64,000 nt of DNA from CAYUPI01 sp964446585 (GCA_964446585.1 CAYUPI010000018.1:41072-105071), one strand, 5' to 3'; numbered from the stretch's first letter, positions 35,468 to 44,812 are shown. Program-made: numbers and translations. Notes: a model not told the origin generated them from the letters alone.

Positions 35468-36687
35468 TACACAGCATTCATCTTTTCGCCCATCCGCCAC
35501 CAATGAAAGTGAGCGCGGGCCCGTGCGCGCGCGGCGGCGGCCATCCGTAAGCGCAACTCCGGATTGTGGTAGAGCCGCGCCATCGCGTCGGCCATGGAAC
35601 TGAGGGCTTCCTCGAGCGAGCCGACCGGCGCCTTGAAACCACATTCCTCCGTAACCTGCAAGCTCGGCCCGCCCGTATTCAGGCAGATCACCGGCCGCCC
35701 CGCGGCCAATGCTTCGAGGCAGACGTTGCCAAACGCTTCATGCGTGGCCGGATGCACCAGGACGTCCGCCTGCGCCAGCTTTTCGTAAACGTCAGCTAGC
35801 TTCGGGAGCCGGCCCCAAAAGGTCACTCGCTCTGCAATGCCCAGGTCCGCTGCCATCTGGCGGAGCCAACCCGCCTCAGGACCGTCGCTCACAACCCAAT
35901 ATTCGCTGTCAGGGCATTTGCGATGGAACCGGGCGAAGGCCTGCAAACCCAAATGAAATCCTTTCCAATGGAGCAAGCGCCCCATGCCAAGCAGTCGGAA
36001 GGGCCGTTCCGTGCGCAATGGGAAGCGGGCAAAAAAATCGAACTCGTCGTCGTTCATTCCGAACTGCGGTTCTACGGTCACACGGGAGGCACCGAGCCGT
36101 TCAATCTTTCGCTTTGAATCTTCGGTCGTCGCGGCCACCGCGCTGGCGCGCCGGATTGCAGCTCGGAGCGCAGGATCCATTTCCGCCAACGTTCGCGCCA
36201 GGTCACGCTTCCACTCGAATCGACGCCCTCGCCGGCTGAAGGTTTGTGCCAGGGCCGGCGGCGTTGATTCGCCACCCCCCACCGGGCCGAGAATGGACTT
36301 GACCGGCAGGAAACTCGGATAGCTTGGCACCCAATACTTCCCGAAGGTGACATGGTGCACCAGGTCAAAGCCAATCTCGCGATGAAGCCGGCAGCCAACG
36401 CGCCAGGCCCCCAACTGCCAAAGGTAATAGTAAAGCTGAATGCCTCGGTTTCCCTTTTTCCAAAAACGCGCCCAAGTGGGCAGGTCAAAATAAACCCAAC
36501 TGATCTTGCCTTCGTCGGCCGGCAGGGAAACCTGCTCGATATTGGACCGGTTGTTGGCGCGCGTCAGCACCCACAGGTCATGCCAGCGCGACATCTGCCG
36601 CACCCAGTTCCAACCGTCCGCCGGCTCGGAGCCCTTGTTCGGCTCGCACGCATACGCGGACATGAGGACTTTCAGGCGGCGCGTCAT
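35419..36687 (-). CDS. Family 4 glycosyltransferase
   Basis: A 422-residue GT4 protein beginning MTRRLKVLMSAYACEPNKGS. It shows LLGMGRLLHWKGFHLGLQAF, the VTFWGRLPKLADVYEKLAQA acceptor interface and the donor motif PATHEAFGNVCLEALAAGRP. It belongs to the same locus but on the opposite strand, forming a second operon with the three genes upstream. An earlier start at 36753 is open but overlaps the kinase-like gene. Confidence 0.86.
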   Translation of the reverse strand: MTRRLKVLMSAYACEPNKGSEPADGWNWVRQMSRWHDLWVLTRANNRSNIEQVSLPADEGKISWVYFDLPTWARFWKKGNRGIQLYYYLWQLGAWRVGCRLHREIGFDLVHHVTFGKYWVPSYPSFLPVKSILGPVGGGESTPPALAQTFSRRGRRFEWKRDLARTLAEMDPALRAAIRRASAVAATTEDSKRKIERLGASRVTVEPQFGMNDDEFDFFARFPLRTERPFRLLGMGRLLHWKGFHLGLQAFARFHRKCPDSEYWVVSDGPEAGWLRQMAADLGIAERVTFWGRLPKLADVYEKLAQADVLVHPATHEAFGNVCLEALAAGRPVICLNTGGPSLQVTEECGFKAPVGSLEEALSSMADAMARLYHNPELRLRMAAAARARARAHFHWWRMGEKMNAVYQEVCGQSELAGTIPA

Positions 36688-36691
36688 GAAT

Positions 36692-38032
36692 TTAGGAGTG
36701 TAACGGCCCTGGCTCCGTGCGGGCGGCGCTGCTGAGTTCACAGGGCCGGACACCCCGGCGCTGGATGCGCTCGGCCAGGAATTGGATCACGACGCGACCC
36801 GCCGCTCGGGCCACTTGTTCAGGGGATTGGGCGCTGGAGACCAACCCATAGCGTGGACTCGTCGCAACCAGGCTTCGAAAGGCAGCCCGTTGCCGGCGCA
36901 CTTCCTCGAGGGTCAATTCTGCTTTGCGCGCCAGGATCTGCTCAGGTTCGGCATCGAGCACAAGCGTCAGGTCTGGACGCGGCAACAACCGGCCCAGGCA
37001 TCGGGCCAGCCAATTGGCCCCGGCGAAACGGTAGCGCTCGGGGTCAATCAGCACATCATCGAAATCCCGGCAGAAAACAATTAGCTCATTGCGCACTTTC
37101 GCGGGGAAGACTTTGATCAGATAGCCGGCCAACTGATCCGCGAAATAGAAAAGGAGCTTGGCCCAGCTCGCGAGAAGGGTCCGGGGAGCTTTGCCATGAG
37201 GGTCAGTCACCGCCGTCGCAGCCGTCTCCCGCTCAAAGACTTTCGGGCGGAAATGAATCAGGAGTTGCCGGCGAAAAAATGGCCGTTCCAGCATGGGGCC
37301 GAGGTGGTCCAGTAACGTCGTTTTGCCGACGCCGTCGGGCCCGAGCACGGCCAGGTGGAGCCCCGCCGGCTGGCCGATGCGCTTGCCCGCGCGAACGGTT
37401 TCGCGTGCCCGGTCCTGCCAGCCGAAACGGTGACGTTCGAGCAACCTTGGGCGAAGAGTTTCCCAGTGGGCAGACGGTTGATTGAACCAATCCCCAAGAG
37501 AGAATTCTGTGGGACCGAATAAGTCTCGGAACCGGTGTTCGGTCTGTGCGGGCTCGCGCTCCCAAAGCTCGTGCAAGCGCGCCATCTTCGCCGTTAGTGG
37601 CTGGGACTTGGCCAGCGCCCTCGCCAGAAGATAGCAAAATTCAACCGCCGGCGCCGGAACCAAGAATTCGCCGAACCGCCGGCGATCGCCGAGCAGGTCG
37701 GAGTCCCGGAGAAACAAATAATTCCGCTCGACATAATGACCGCAGGCATCGAGTTGCAGAAAAGTGTGAGGCTCTTCCGGATCGATGACGACCGAGTAAA
37801 TCGCATAGAGGCGCGCCTCGACCATATGCGCCAGCTTCCAGCCATGGCCTTCGGCCAGCGCCAACTGAATACCCGGCAGCTTGTGCAGGTCGCTAGCACG
37901 AACCGCAAAATCTACGTCGCTAAGGAGGACCTCAGGGAACCTCTCATAGGAATGAAGCAGGACGTACGGAATATTCAGGCGTTCGAGCTCGCTAAAGAAA
38001 AGCCGGAAAAAATCGATGGAACTAAACCGCAT
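36692..38032 (-). CDS. Nucleotidyltransferase-like/thymidylate-kinase-like fusion protein
   Basis: A 446-residue protein. The N-terminal part (about 1-190) resembles nucleotidyltransferase-fold proteins (LLSDVDFAVRASDLHKLPG). The second half begins LHLAVLGPDGVGKTTLLDHL, a P-loop like thymidylate kinase, with VIVFCRDFDDVLIDPERY-type and PDLTLVLDAEPEQILARKAE segments. Such tmk-like proteins are often encoded in exopolysaccharide loci, where they are not essential nucleotide kinases. Five bases from the GT4 gene. Confidence 0.75.
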   Translation of the reverse strand: MRFSSIDFFRLFFSELERLNIPYVLLHSYERFPEVLLSDVDFAVRASDLHKLPGIQLALAEGHGWKLAHMVEARLYAIYSVVIDPEEPHTFLQLDACGHYVERNYLFLRDSDLLGDRRRFGEFLVPAPAVEFCYLLARALAKSQPLTAKMARLHELWEREPAQTEHRFRDLFGPTEFSLGDWFNQPSAHWETLRPRLLERHRFGWQDRARETVRAGKRIGQPAGLHLAVLGPDGVGKTTLLDHLGPMLERPFFRRQLLIHFRPKVFERETAATAVTDPHGKAPRTLLASWAKLLFYFADQLAGYLIKVFPAKVRNELIVFCRDFDDVLIDPERYRFAGANWLARCLGRLLPRPDLTLVLDAEPEQILARKAELTLEEVRRQRAAFRSLVATSPRYGLVSSAQSPEQVARAAGRVVIQFLAERIQRRGVRPCELSSAARTEPGPLHS

Positions 38033-38069
38033 TGATGGTGCCGAAGTCTAACAAGCGCTCCGTTTAGCA

Positions 38070-39200
38070 TCAAGCTTGCACTCCAACTCCTGACTGGCGC
38101 CAGTGTTCCGTCAGCCTCATCAGCAGATTCCGCGATTCAACGCGGCCTTCCGAAGGCTGGATGACCTCTACCAGATGAAAAAGGTAACTCAATAACAACT
38201 CGCGTTCGACTCCGGACATTCCGGTGCGCGAGGCGTAGTCCCGGAAACTATTCGAGGCCAAGAGATTTTCCGCCCGGCTCACGAGGGCTTGCGTCGTCAG
38301 GCGCTTCACCAGAATGCCGATCTGGAGAAAGTAGTGAAACCAATCCCAGCCCGGAATGCCGGTCAACTCGCCCCGCTCCCAATCGAGAACGGTCCAGGTG
38401 CCGTCGCGCGAAACCTTAATGTTCCAAGGCACAAAATCACCATGCTGCAAACAAGGGTGCACGCGTTGAAGCCGAAGTTTGGCAGCTACCGTTTGAAACC
38501 GTCGATCAGCAGCGCAAGTCTCTTCCAACCTGCGCCAGGCAGGAGTTTCTGAGAGCGTGACCTGCCTATTCAGATCGAGCCAGGAGTTCAGCAAATCAGA
38601 CAAGTTCGACTCGTCCCCTTCGCGCGGCGAGCGACCCGCGGCAAAGGGCATCGCGAATGCACGGACCTCGTCGGAATGAAAGGTTTCCAGGAGCGAGGGG
38701 ATACCCTTGAACCCGCCGGCAACGGCCGGGAGAAACGTTTCCTCATGTTGGATGAGTTCATGCGCACGAGGCGTCAAACCGGCCTTCAGCACGGCGATTG
38801 GCCGATGACCGGCGCCGAAGCAGAGCAGCAAGAATCGCTGGCCCGAGCTTGCGGGATTGCCGGCCAATATCCCAAAGCGAGGCACTGAATCGGCGCCAGG
38901 CAACGAAGCAAGAAACTGGCAGAACGGAGCGTTGCACTGCAAGTTCATGCGAATTCGTTGTCCCGGCCAGGGGGCGGCCAGCTCGAGGCACCACCGCAAC
39001 AGGCCGCGCGCGGCTTGAGCGCGAGTCGTCTGCGGTGCGTACAGACTCAGGGTGGCAAGTGCTTCCTGACGATCTCCTGGCAGCAGGAGAAAGGGATGTC
39101 CCGCCCGCCTGAGTACGCGCAGCCGCACCTCGATTCCTTCCGACCCAGGAGGCGCTTCGCCTCCGAAAAGGCGAGGCAAAAAGCTCAGCGCCGGATCCAT
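38070..39200 (-). CDS. Aminoglycoside-phosphotransferase-like (APH/choline-kinase fold) protein
   Basis: A 376-residue APH-fold protein with the catalytic loop HPCLQHGDFVPWNIKVSRDG and the metal-binding TWTVLDWERGELTGIPGWDW. The nucleotide-binding loop in the first half is poorly conserved, so it may be catalytically altered. In surface-glycan loci such proteins are presumed sugar or alcohol kinases. Substrate unknown; positioned between the tmk-like gene and the GDP-mannose epimerase gene in one operon. Confidence 0.75.
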   Translation of the reverse strand: MDPALSFLPRLFGGEAPPGSEGIEVRLRVLRRAGHPFLLLPGDRQEALATLSLYAPQTTRAQAARGLLRWCLELAAPWPGQRIRMNLQCNAPFCQFLASLPGADSVPRFGILAGNPASSGQRFLLLCFGAGHRPIAVLKAGLTPRAHELIQHEETFLPAVAGGFKGIPSLLETFHSDEVRAFAMPFAAGRSPREGDESNLSDLLNSWLDLNRQVTLSETPAWRRLEETCAADRRFQTVAAKLRLQRVHPCLQHGDFVPWNIKVSRDGTWTVLDWERGELTGIPGWDWFHYFLQIGILVKRLTTQALVSRAENLLASNSFRDYASRTGMSGVERELLLSYLFHLVEVIQPSEGRVESRNLLMRLTEHWRQSGVGVQA

Positions 39201-39227
39201 GGCTCGGCGTGCGTCGCGGCGGACGAC

Positions 39228-40244
39228 TTACGCTGTGGCCAGACCAGGCTCCCGTTTCGCGGCGTGCGGCCGCCCATTGACCATCTGTTCGTAGATCCAC
39301 GCGTAGGTCTTTTCCATGCCGTCACGCAGCCGCGTATTCGGCTCCCATTTCAGGTATTTGCGAATGAGCGCGTTGTCGCTGTTGCGGCCGTTGACGCCTT
39401 TGGGCGCTTTGAGATTGTACGAGCGCTTGAGTTTGATGCCCGCAATATCCTCGACCATGTCCACCAGCCCGTTGATGGTCACCAGCTCGTTGCTCCCGAG
39501 GTTGATCGGCTCGAGAATATCGCTGTTCAGGATCGCCTGCGTGCCTTTCAGGCAATCATCGATGTACATGAAGCTCCGCGTTTGATGCCCGTCTCCCCAG
39601 ATCTCGATCTCATGTTTGCCGGACATTTTGGCCTGGATCACCTTGCGGCAGATGGCCGCCGGAGCTTTCTCGCGTCCGCCGTCATAGGTCCCGTGCGGGC
39701 CATAAACATTATGGAAGCGCGCGACGCGAGTGGTTACTCCAAAGTCCTCGCGGAAATGCCGGCACATCCGTTCGCTGAAGAGCTTTTCCCAGCCGTAGCC
39801 GTCTTCCGGCATCGCGGGATAGGCGTCGCTTTCCTTGAGCGGGATAACGTCGGCCGAAACCTGTTTGTCGGCGGCATAGACACAGGCCGACGAAGCATAA
39901 AAGAATCGCGCGATGCCGAACTTGCGCGCTGCCATGAGCAGATGGGTATTGATTAACACCGAAAGCATGCACAGCGCGCGGTTGTTCTCGATAAACCCCA
40001 TCCCACCCATGTCCGCCGCCAGGTTGTAAACGATCGCCGCACCGCGCAGCGACTGTTCACAGGCAGCCTTGTCTTGCAAATCGAGCTGGAGGTTTTCGAC
40101 CTTGGGAAAAACCTGGTACCACTCATCGAATGGCTTGATGTCCACCGAACGCAGGTCCTGATGGCCCTGCTTCAACAAATCCGCAATCAAATGGCCTCCG
40201 ATGAATCCGCCTCCGCCGCACACTACAAGCTTCTTTGTCTGCAT
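39228..40244 (-). CDS. GDP-mannose 3,5-epimerase-like SDR
   Basis: A 338-residue extended SDR starting MQTKKLVVCGGGGFIGGHLI. It has the Rossmann GGGGFIGG motif, the YNLAADMGGMGFIENNRA segment that is a hallmark of GDP-mannose 3,5-epimerase, SACVYAADKQ, the catalytic YGWEK, and the RFHNVYGPHGTYDGGREKAP substrate loop. It converts GDP-D-mannose to GDP-L-galactose or GDP-L-gulose for glycan synthesis. First gene of the minus-strand glycan operon. A longer start at 40331 is open but not needed. Confidence 0.88.
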   Translation of the reverse strand: MQTKKLVVCGGGGFIGGHLIADLLKQGHQDLRSVDIKPFDEWYQVFPKVENLQLDLQDKAACEQSLRGAAIVYNLAADMGGMGFIENNRALCMLSVLINTHLLMAARKFGIARFFYASSACVYAADKQVSADVIPLKESDAYPAMPEDGYGWEKLFSERMCRHFREDFGVTTRVARFHNVYGPHGTYDGGREKAPAAICRKVIQAKMSGKHEIEIWGDGHQTRSFMYIDDCLKGTQAILNSDILEPINLGSNELVTINGLVDMVEDIAGIKLKRSYNLKAPKGVNGRNSDNALIRKYLKWEPNTRLRDGMEKTYAWIYEQMVNGRPHAAKREPGLATA

Positions 40245-40370
40245 CGCCTTACGAAAGCGCAAAATTGGACTGGAAACAAGCCTCAAATCCGAGCCTGAAG
40301 CCAAATTCCACGGAAATCCCTTCTGCGCCAAGCCTGAAGTTCGATTCGCATCAAGACTGGCGACGATTCT

Positions 40371-40408
40371 CCCTCTCCCTCAAGGGAGAGGGCTGGGGTG
40401 AGGGGGGT
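40371..40408. repeat. CCCTCTCCC REP-like hairpin between epimerase and ThrS
   Basis: CCCTCTCCCT (40371-40380), a CA loop and AGGGAGAGGG (40383-40392) form a perfect 10-bp stem, followed by CTGGGGTGAGGGGGG. Same family as 4716-4843 and 51487-51522. It lies in the 232-base gap between two minus-strand genes and may attenuate transcription. Confidence 0.85.
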
Positions 40409-40476
40409 ACTCGGCCTTTGCCCAAACCTCCCTGGATTTAAGAAGCAACCTGGTCAGGCTGCTTCAAAATCCAGCC

Positions 40477-42483
40477 TCAAGGCCGGCGCTCACGGATGGC
40501 AGCCAAAATTTCGGAGATCACTGCGCTCTTCGGCTTCGCGCCCTGGTTGCCTTTGCCGTGCAGCCGGACGCTCACCGCATTCGCGGCCAGATCGCGAGCG
40601 CCGACCACGAGCATGGTGTGGACCTTGGCCAGTTCGGCCTGCTGAATTTTGCCGTTGATCTTGTCGTTTGAGTAATCGCCTTCGGCGCGGACCATTTGGG
40701 AGCGGAGTTCCTCGACGATACCCCTGGCGTAGGTCACCAGCGGTTCCTCCTCGCCGATGGTGAGCACGCGGACCTGTTCGGGCGCGAGCCAGAGCGGGAA
40801 ATTGCCCGCGTAATGCTCGATAAGGAAGCCGATGAACCGTTCGTGGGTGCCGAGCGGCGCGCGATGGATGCAGAGCGGGGTCTTCTCCGTGTTGTCCTTG
40901 TCGCGATAAACCAGGCCGAACCGTTTCGGAACGGCAAAATCCACCTGATTGGTCGCCAGGGTGAACTCGCGGCCAATCACACTCCAGACCTGCACATCAA
41001 TCTTCGGACCGTAGAATGCGGCTTCGTTCGGCACTTTCACGTACGGAATTTTGCTCTCGTCGAGTACGCGCTGAACCATCTCCTCCGTCTGCTTCCAAAG
41101 CTCCGGTTCGTTGACAAACTTTGCGTTGTCTCCTGTGAGACGGGAGGGGTCGTGTGTGCTAAAACGCATGACGTATTTCTCGATACCGAAGATCTTGAAA
41201 TATTTGAGATACATGTCATTGACCGCGTTAAACTCCTGCGCGAATTGCTCCGGGGCGCAGTAGATGTGGGCGTCGTTCATGCTGAGCGAGCGGACGCGCA
41301 TCAGGCCGAAAAGCTCGCCCGACTGCTCGTAACGGTAGTTCGTGCCGTATTCAGCCAGTCGCAACGGCAGGTCGCGGTAACTGCGGGGCTGCGCCGCAAA
41401 TATGCGGTGGTGATGCGGGCAGTTCATCGCTTTGAGGTAGTAACGCTCACCAACGTGAGGTTTCTCCAACTCGTCTGCTATCGCTTGATAAACGCCAAAA
41501 CCACCTTTTATATCTTCTTCGCTCAAACCCGGGATTTTCTGGCCGAGTTGCTCCATTGCATGCTTGATTCCCTCATCCATTGTTTTTCGGATGTCCGCGC
41601 CAGCTTTTTTCAGAGGTCCTTCCTCAATTAGCTCCATCGGCGGGAACATCGAATCCTTATACAGGAGAGGCAAGTGCCCGCTGGTCAGATACATTTTCTC
41701 TTTCGCAATGTGCGGGGTCTTGACGCGCACGTAGCCGGCGGCGAATTCAGTTTCCTTGGCCAGCTTTTCCAGTTCCTCAGCAATGGCCGCGCCCTTTGGC
41801 AGCCACAGTGGCAAACCCGGCCCGACGTACTCGGTGTCGATCACGTAAAGGCCCAGCTCGGCGCCGATTTTGCGGTGGTCTCGCTTCCGAGCCTCTTCGA
41901 GCATCTTGAAATGGGCCTCCAGCTCGGTCTTGTTCTTGAAGGCCGTGCCGTAAATGCGCTGGAGTTGCGGGTTGCGCTCGTCACCTTTGTAATAGGCGCT
42001 GGCGACGCTGGTGAGTCTGAAGCCGCCGATGTTGCCAGTCCGCAGCACATGGGGCCCGGCGCACAGATCGATGAAGTCGCCGTTTTTGTAATAGGAAATT
42101 GGCTCGCCCTCCGGGATACCCTCCAGGTTCCCGAGCTTGAATTTGCTCGGGTTTCCCGGGCGCTCGCTCAAGCCGCCTAGACGCCCGCTCTGCGCGTCTT
42201 TGATGGCCTGCTCGCGCGTGACGACCACCTTCTCGAAAGTATGGTTCGCCTTGACCTCCTTCTTCATCTCCTCCTCGATTTTGGGGAAATCCTCGGGAGA
42301 AATCCGATGTGGCAGCTCGAGATCGTAATAAAAACCGCTTTCGACCGGCGGCCCGGCGGCAAACTGCGCTTCGGGCCAAATCCGGAGGATGGCCGTAGCC
42401 ATGACGTGGGCGCACGAATGGCGAATGCGCTCCAGCTCGGTCATTTTGCCGCGGTCGTCCAGAGTCTTACGTTCACTTTGCAT
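40477..42483 (-). CDS. thrS: Threonyl-tRNA synthetase (TGS-less, with catalytic-domain insertion)
   Basis: A 668-residue class II synthetase charging tRNA-Thr. It starts directly at the editing domain (RHSCAH at 21-26, with DLCAGPH near 139-145) and lacks the usual N-terminal TGS domain. The catalytic core shows motif 1-type KGAAIAEELEKLAKETEFAA, MNCPHHHRIF (usual MNCPGH) and YGTNYRYEQSGELFGLMRVR. A stretch of about 60 residues (284-345) separates YKDSMFPPM from ERYYLKAMNCP, where other ThrS have only a few. The anticodon-binding domain is normal (VRVLTIGEEEPLVTYARGI). Essential gene with an unusual form. Confidence 0.93.
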   Translation of the reverse strand: MQSERKTLDDRGKMTELERIRHSCAHVMATAILRIWPEAQFAAGPPVESGFYYDLELPHRISPEDFPKIEEEMKKEVKANHTFEKVVVTREQAIKDAQSGRLGGLSERPGNPSKFKLGNLEGIPEGEPISYYKNGDFIDLCAGPHVLRTGNIGGFRLTSVASAYYKGDERNPQLQRIYGTAFKNKTELEAHFKMLEEARKRDHRKIGAELGLYVIDTEYVGPGLPLWLPKGAAIAEELEKLAKETEFAAGYVRVKTPHIAKEKMYLTSGHLPLLYKDSMFPPMELIEEGPLKKAGADIRKTMDEGIKHAMEQLGQKIPGLSEEDIKGGFGVYQAIADELEKPHVGERYYLKAMNCPHHHRIFAAQPRSYRDLPLRLAEYGTNYRYEQSGELFGLMRVRSLSMNDAHIYCAPEQFAQEFNAVNDMYLKYFKIFGIEKYVMRFSTHDPSRLTGDNAKFVNEPELWKQTEEMVQRVLDESKIPYVKVPNEAAFYGPKIDVQVWSVIGREFTLATNQVDFAVPKRFGLVYRDKDNTEKTPLCIHRAPLGTHERFIGFLIEHYAGNFPLWLAPEQVRVLTIGEEEPLVTYARGIVEELRSQMVRAEGDYSNDKINGKIQQAELAKVHTMLVVGARDLAANAVSVRLHGKGNQGAKPKSAVISEILAAIRERRP

Positions 42484-42491
42484 AACAATCT

Positions 42492-42560
42492 AACCACAGG
42501 TGCACCCAGATGGACACGGATTCTGCTTTATCTGTGTTCATCTGAGTTCATCTGTGGTTT
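42492..42560. repeat. AACCACAG...CTGTGGTT inverted repeat
   Basis: Copies of AACCACAG-type and ATGGACAC-type words face TCTGTGTTCATCTGAGTTCA and CTGTGGTT, an imperfect inverted repeat filling the 76-base gap between thrS and the spermidine-synthase-like gene. Similar dispersed repeats of the word TTCATCTGTG occur in many environmental genomes (established knowledge). Possible transcriptional boundary. Confidence 0.75.
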
Positions 42561-44125
42561 CACATATCTCTGGCCCTCGTCGCAAGCCGCTTGCGCAGCT
42601 CCTCGCGGTTTCGCGCATCATAAAACTCGACCGGGTTGTAATCGTCGGTCAGCACCCGCCCATCCTCGGGTGGCGCATTCACGAGGCGGAGCATGGCGGT
42701 TTCCGTGTCGGACTTTGCCCTCGGATGCACGCCGGCGAGATCTTGCTTATGCACGAATTCAGGCTCAGCGTGGTCCGTGGCCACGAAGAAAATCGCGCCA
42801 TCCCCATTACTGTGCATCCGCACGCCGGGAAAGACCGCTTTCAAGGTTTGTTCGAGGGACGCGGCAAAAAAATCACGGCCCGATTCCAGATTGGCGAAGG
42901 CGTTGATCGTGAGCACTCCGCCCGGGCGCAACACGCGGCGAATCGAGCCGAACGCCTCCCTCGTCAGCAGATGCGACGGCGAAGAATCGCCCAGGAACGC
43001 GTCCAGGATGACGGCATCATATTTTTTGCGGCAGCGGTTCAGAAAATGGCGCGCGTCATCAATCGTCAGGCTCACCGTGTTGGGTTGAAAATCAAAAAAC
43101 CGAGCGGCGACGTTCGCCACGGCAGGATTGATCTCGACGACGTCCACGCGCGCTCCGTGGCTGGCAAAATCCCGTGGCACGATGCCGACGCCCAGGCCGA
43201 TGCAGAGCACATCACTGATATTCGTGGTGTAGGCTCGAGCAAGCTCCGCAAGCAAATAGGTAAAAGCCGATTCACTCTGTTTGCGCGCCGGGTCATAGGT
43301 GTTCTGGATCAAATTGTCGTTCAGGTAATACCTGATCGAGCCGTCCTTGTAGTTCACCACCTGGAGCCGGCCGAAGTGTGAATTGCCGCGGAATACCTCA
43401 GTGAAAGATTGATACTGGCCTTTCAGCCCCAAGTGACCTTTCAGGCTGAATCCCGCGCCGGCCGTCAGCGCCAAAGCCAGGACGGGCGCCAGTTGTCGGC
43501 GATAAACCCCGAAGTAACCGGCGCAAACCAGCATTAGGAGCAGCGCGGTCGCATACATCGTGATCGAGTTTGGAAACAGCGGGATCAGGAAATAGCCGAT
43601 GAGCATCGTGCCGGCCAGGCTGCCCAGCGTGCTGATCGATGTCAGCCGGCCCACATTGCCTCCGACACCGGAAACAGAAGACGTGATAACGCGCACCAGA
43701 AAGGGCCCGGTCATCGCCAGGAGCGACAGCGGGACGAAGAAGAGGATCGCGGAGGCAAGCAGCGTGCCGACCGCCAGATGATTGAAATCGAGGCACCAAT
43801 AGGCCACCGGCTCGCACATCAGCACCGTGATGGCCAAGTAGATCGCCGCGCCAAGGATCGCCCAATAAAGCCGCGCCAACTGTTGCGATCGGTCCGACAG
43901 CCGACCGCCTACGTAGTAACCGCATGATAGCGCCACGAGCGTGATCGCGATCTGCGCCGTCCAGACGAAGTGCGACATGCCGACGTACGGTGAGAGCATT
44001 TTCGCGCCGAGGATCTCGACGATCATGATGGCTGCGCCGGTCATCGCTGCCGTCACATAAAGGTACCGCCGCAGACCCTTGGATAACGCAGGCTCGGGCA
44101 CCACAGGCAATGGTCGCTGTTTCAC
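42560..44125 (-). CDS. Membrane-fused spermidine-synthase-like protein
   Basis: A 521-residue fused protein. The N-terminal half has seven to eight hydrophobic helices (YLYVTAAMTGAAIMIVEILG, FVWTAQIAITLVALSCGYYV, ILFFVPLSLLAMTGPFLVRV), an MFS-like membrane domain. The C-terminal half is a spermidine-synthase-like Rossmann domain (VLCIGLGVGIVPRDFASHGA, VDVVEINPAVANVAARFF, YDAVILDAFLGDSSPSHLLT). Such fusions are common in bacteria, and the polyamine substrate is unproven. Upstream lies an inverted repeat TTGCCACT (44190-44216) that may be regulatory. Confidence 0.85.
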   Translation of the reverse strand: MKQRPLPVVPEPALSKGLRRYLYVTAAMTGAAIMIVEILGAKMLSPYVGMSHFVWTAQIAITLVALSCGYYVGGRLSDRSQQLARLYWAILGAAIYLAITVLMCEPVAYWCLDFNHLAVGTLLASAILFFVPLSLLAMTGPFLVRVITSSVSGVGGNVGRLTSISTLGSLAGTMLIGYFLIPLFPNSITMYATALLLMLVCAGYFGVYRRQLAPVLALALTAGAGFSLKGHLGLKGQYQSFTEVFRGNSHFGRLQVVNYKDGSIRYYLNDNLIQNTYDPARKQSESAFTYLLAELARAYTTNISDVLCIGLGVGIVPRDFASHGARVDVVEINPAVANVAARFFDFQPNTVSLTIDDARHFLNRCRKKYDAVILDAFLGDSSPSHLLTREAFGSIRRVLRPGGVLTINAFANLESGRDFFAASLEQTLKAVFPGVRMHSNGDGAIFFVATDHAEPEFVHKQDLAGVHPRAKSDTETAMLRLVNAPPEDGRVLTDDYNPVEFYDARNREELRKRLATRARDM

Positions 44126-44329
44126 CCGAATGTTTTACGCCAGCAGCCGCGCGCGGGCAACTTCCAAGGAACAAATGTCACCCAAAATTGCCACTTTTTT
44201 GCCACTGGCAATTCTGTACAACTCCTTGTCTCGCAGACTTTTCGGACGAGCACCTCGTACAAACTTTGCCACTTCTTCCGTTGGTAGGGGCCAGTGCGCA
44301 CGAACCGCCACCCCGAAAAAAAATTGATT

Positions 44330-44608
44330 ATGAAAAAACTGAAGAAACATTTGGCACTGGAAACCCTGATCTCTCTGGTAGCGGCCTTCGCTCCCGGCTG
44401 TCAGGTCCTGACCTACGAAGGTCCGAGCGGTGAGCGCTTCTCGCGCAGCTCGCTCGGCGCGAACACCAGCATCTCCTCGCTCACAGTCGAAAGTGTCACC
44501 AACGGTATCCGGCGGGTCGAACTGCGCGGCTACCAGAACGATTCCACGCAGGCGCTTTCTACGGTGACTGAAGCCGCGGTGCGCGCTGCCATCCAGGGAG
44601 CGAAGTGA
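44330..44608 (+). CDS. Small putative lipoprotein heading the phage-like module
   Basis: A 92-residue protein with an export-type N-terminus (MKKLKKHLALETLISLVAAF) ending at a lipobox-like APGC, then a Ser/Gly-rich mature part (FSRSSLGANTSISSLTVESV). Function unknown; in phage-derived clusters such small lipoproteins can serve in lysis (Rz1-like) but nothing in the sequence proves it. It precedes the capsid module on the same strand after a 360-base gap that holds repeats only. Confidence 0.55.
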   Translation: MKKLKKHLALETLISLVAAFAPGCQVLTYEGPSGERFSRSSLGANTSISSLTVESVTNGIRRVELRGYQNDSTQALSTVTEAAVRAAIQGAK

Positions 44609-44720
44609 AACGTGAAACAAAAACGTAAAACGTGAACCCGCCGCCACTTCGTTTTGGCGCGGCAAGCCGTAAGACGTGATGAAGGAACTCATCCCTTTGA
44701 ATCCAGACTCAACACTTTCC

Positions 44721-44812
44721 GGCCTTCGGCTTAGGGAGGCTCTGACAGGGAACTCCGACCTGAGACACCAGGAAATCCCGCGATTGCTCAGAGCTTCCTT
44801 AAGCCGCTGGCC
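44721..44812. repeat. GCTTAGGGAGGCTCTG inverted repeat in a gene-free gap
   Basis: The 360 bases at 44609-44968 have no convincing gene. They contain an imperfect inverted repeat (about 25-bp arms at 44721-44745 and 44788-44812) whose core is related to the AGGAGGCTC hairpin near 47280-47330, plus GTGAAAC/GTAAAAC words at 44606-44634 and GTAATCAG words near 44900-44940. Confidence 0.65.
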
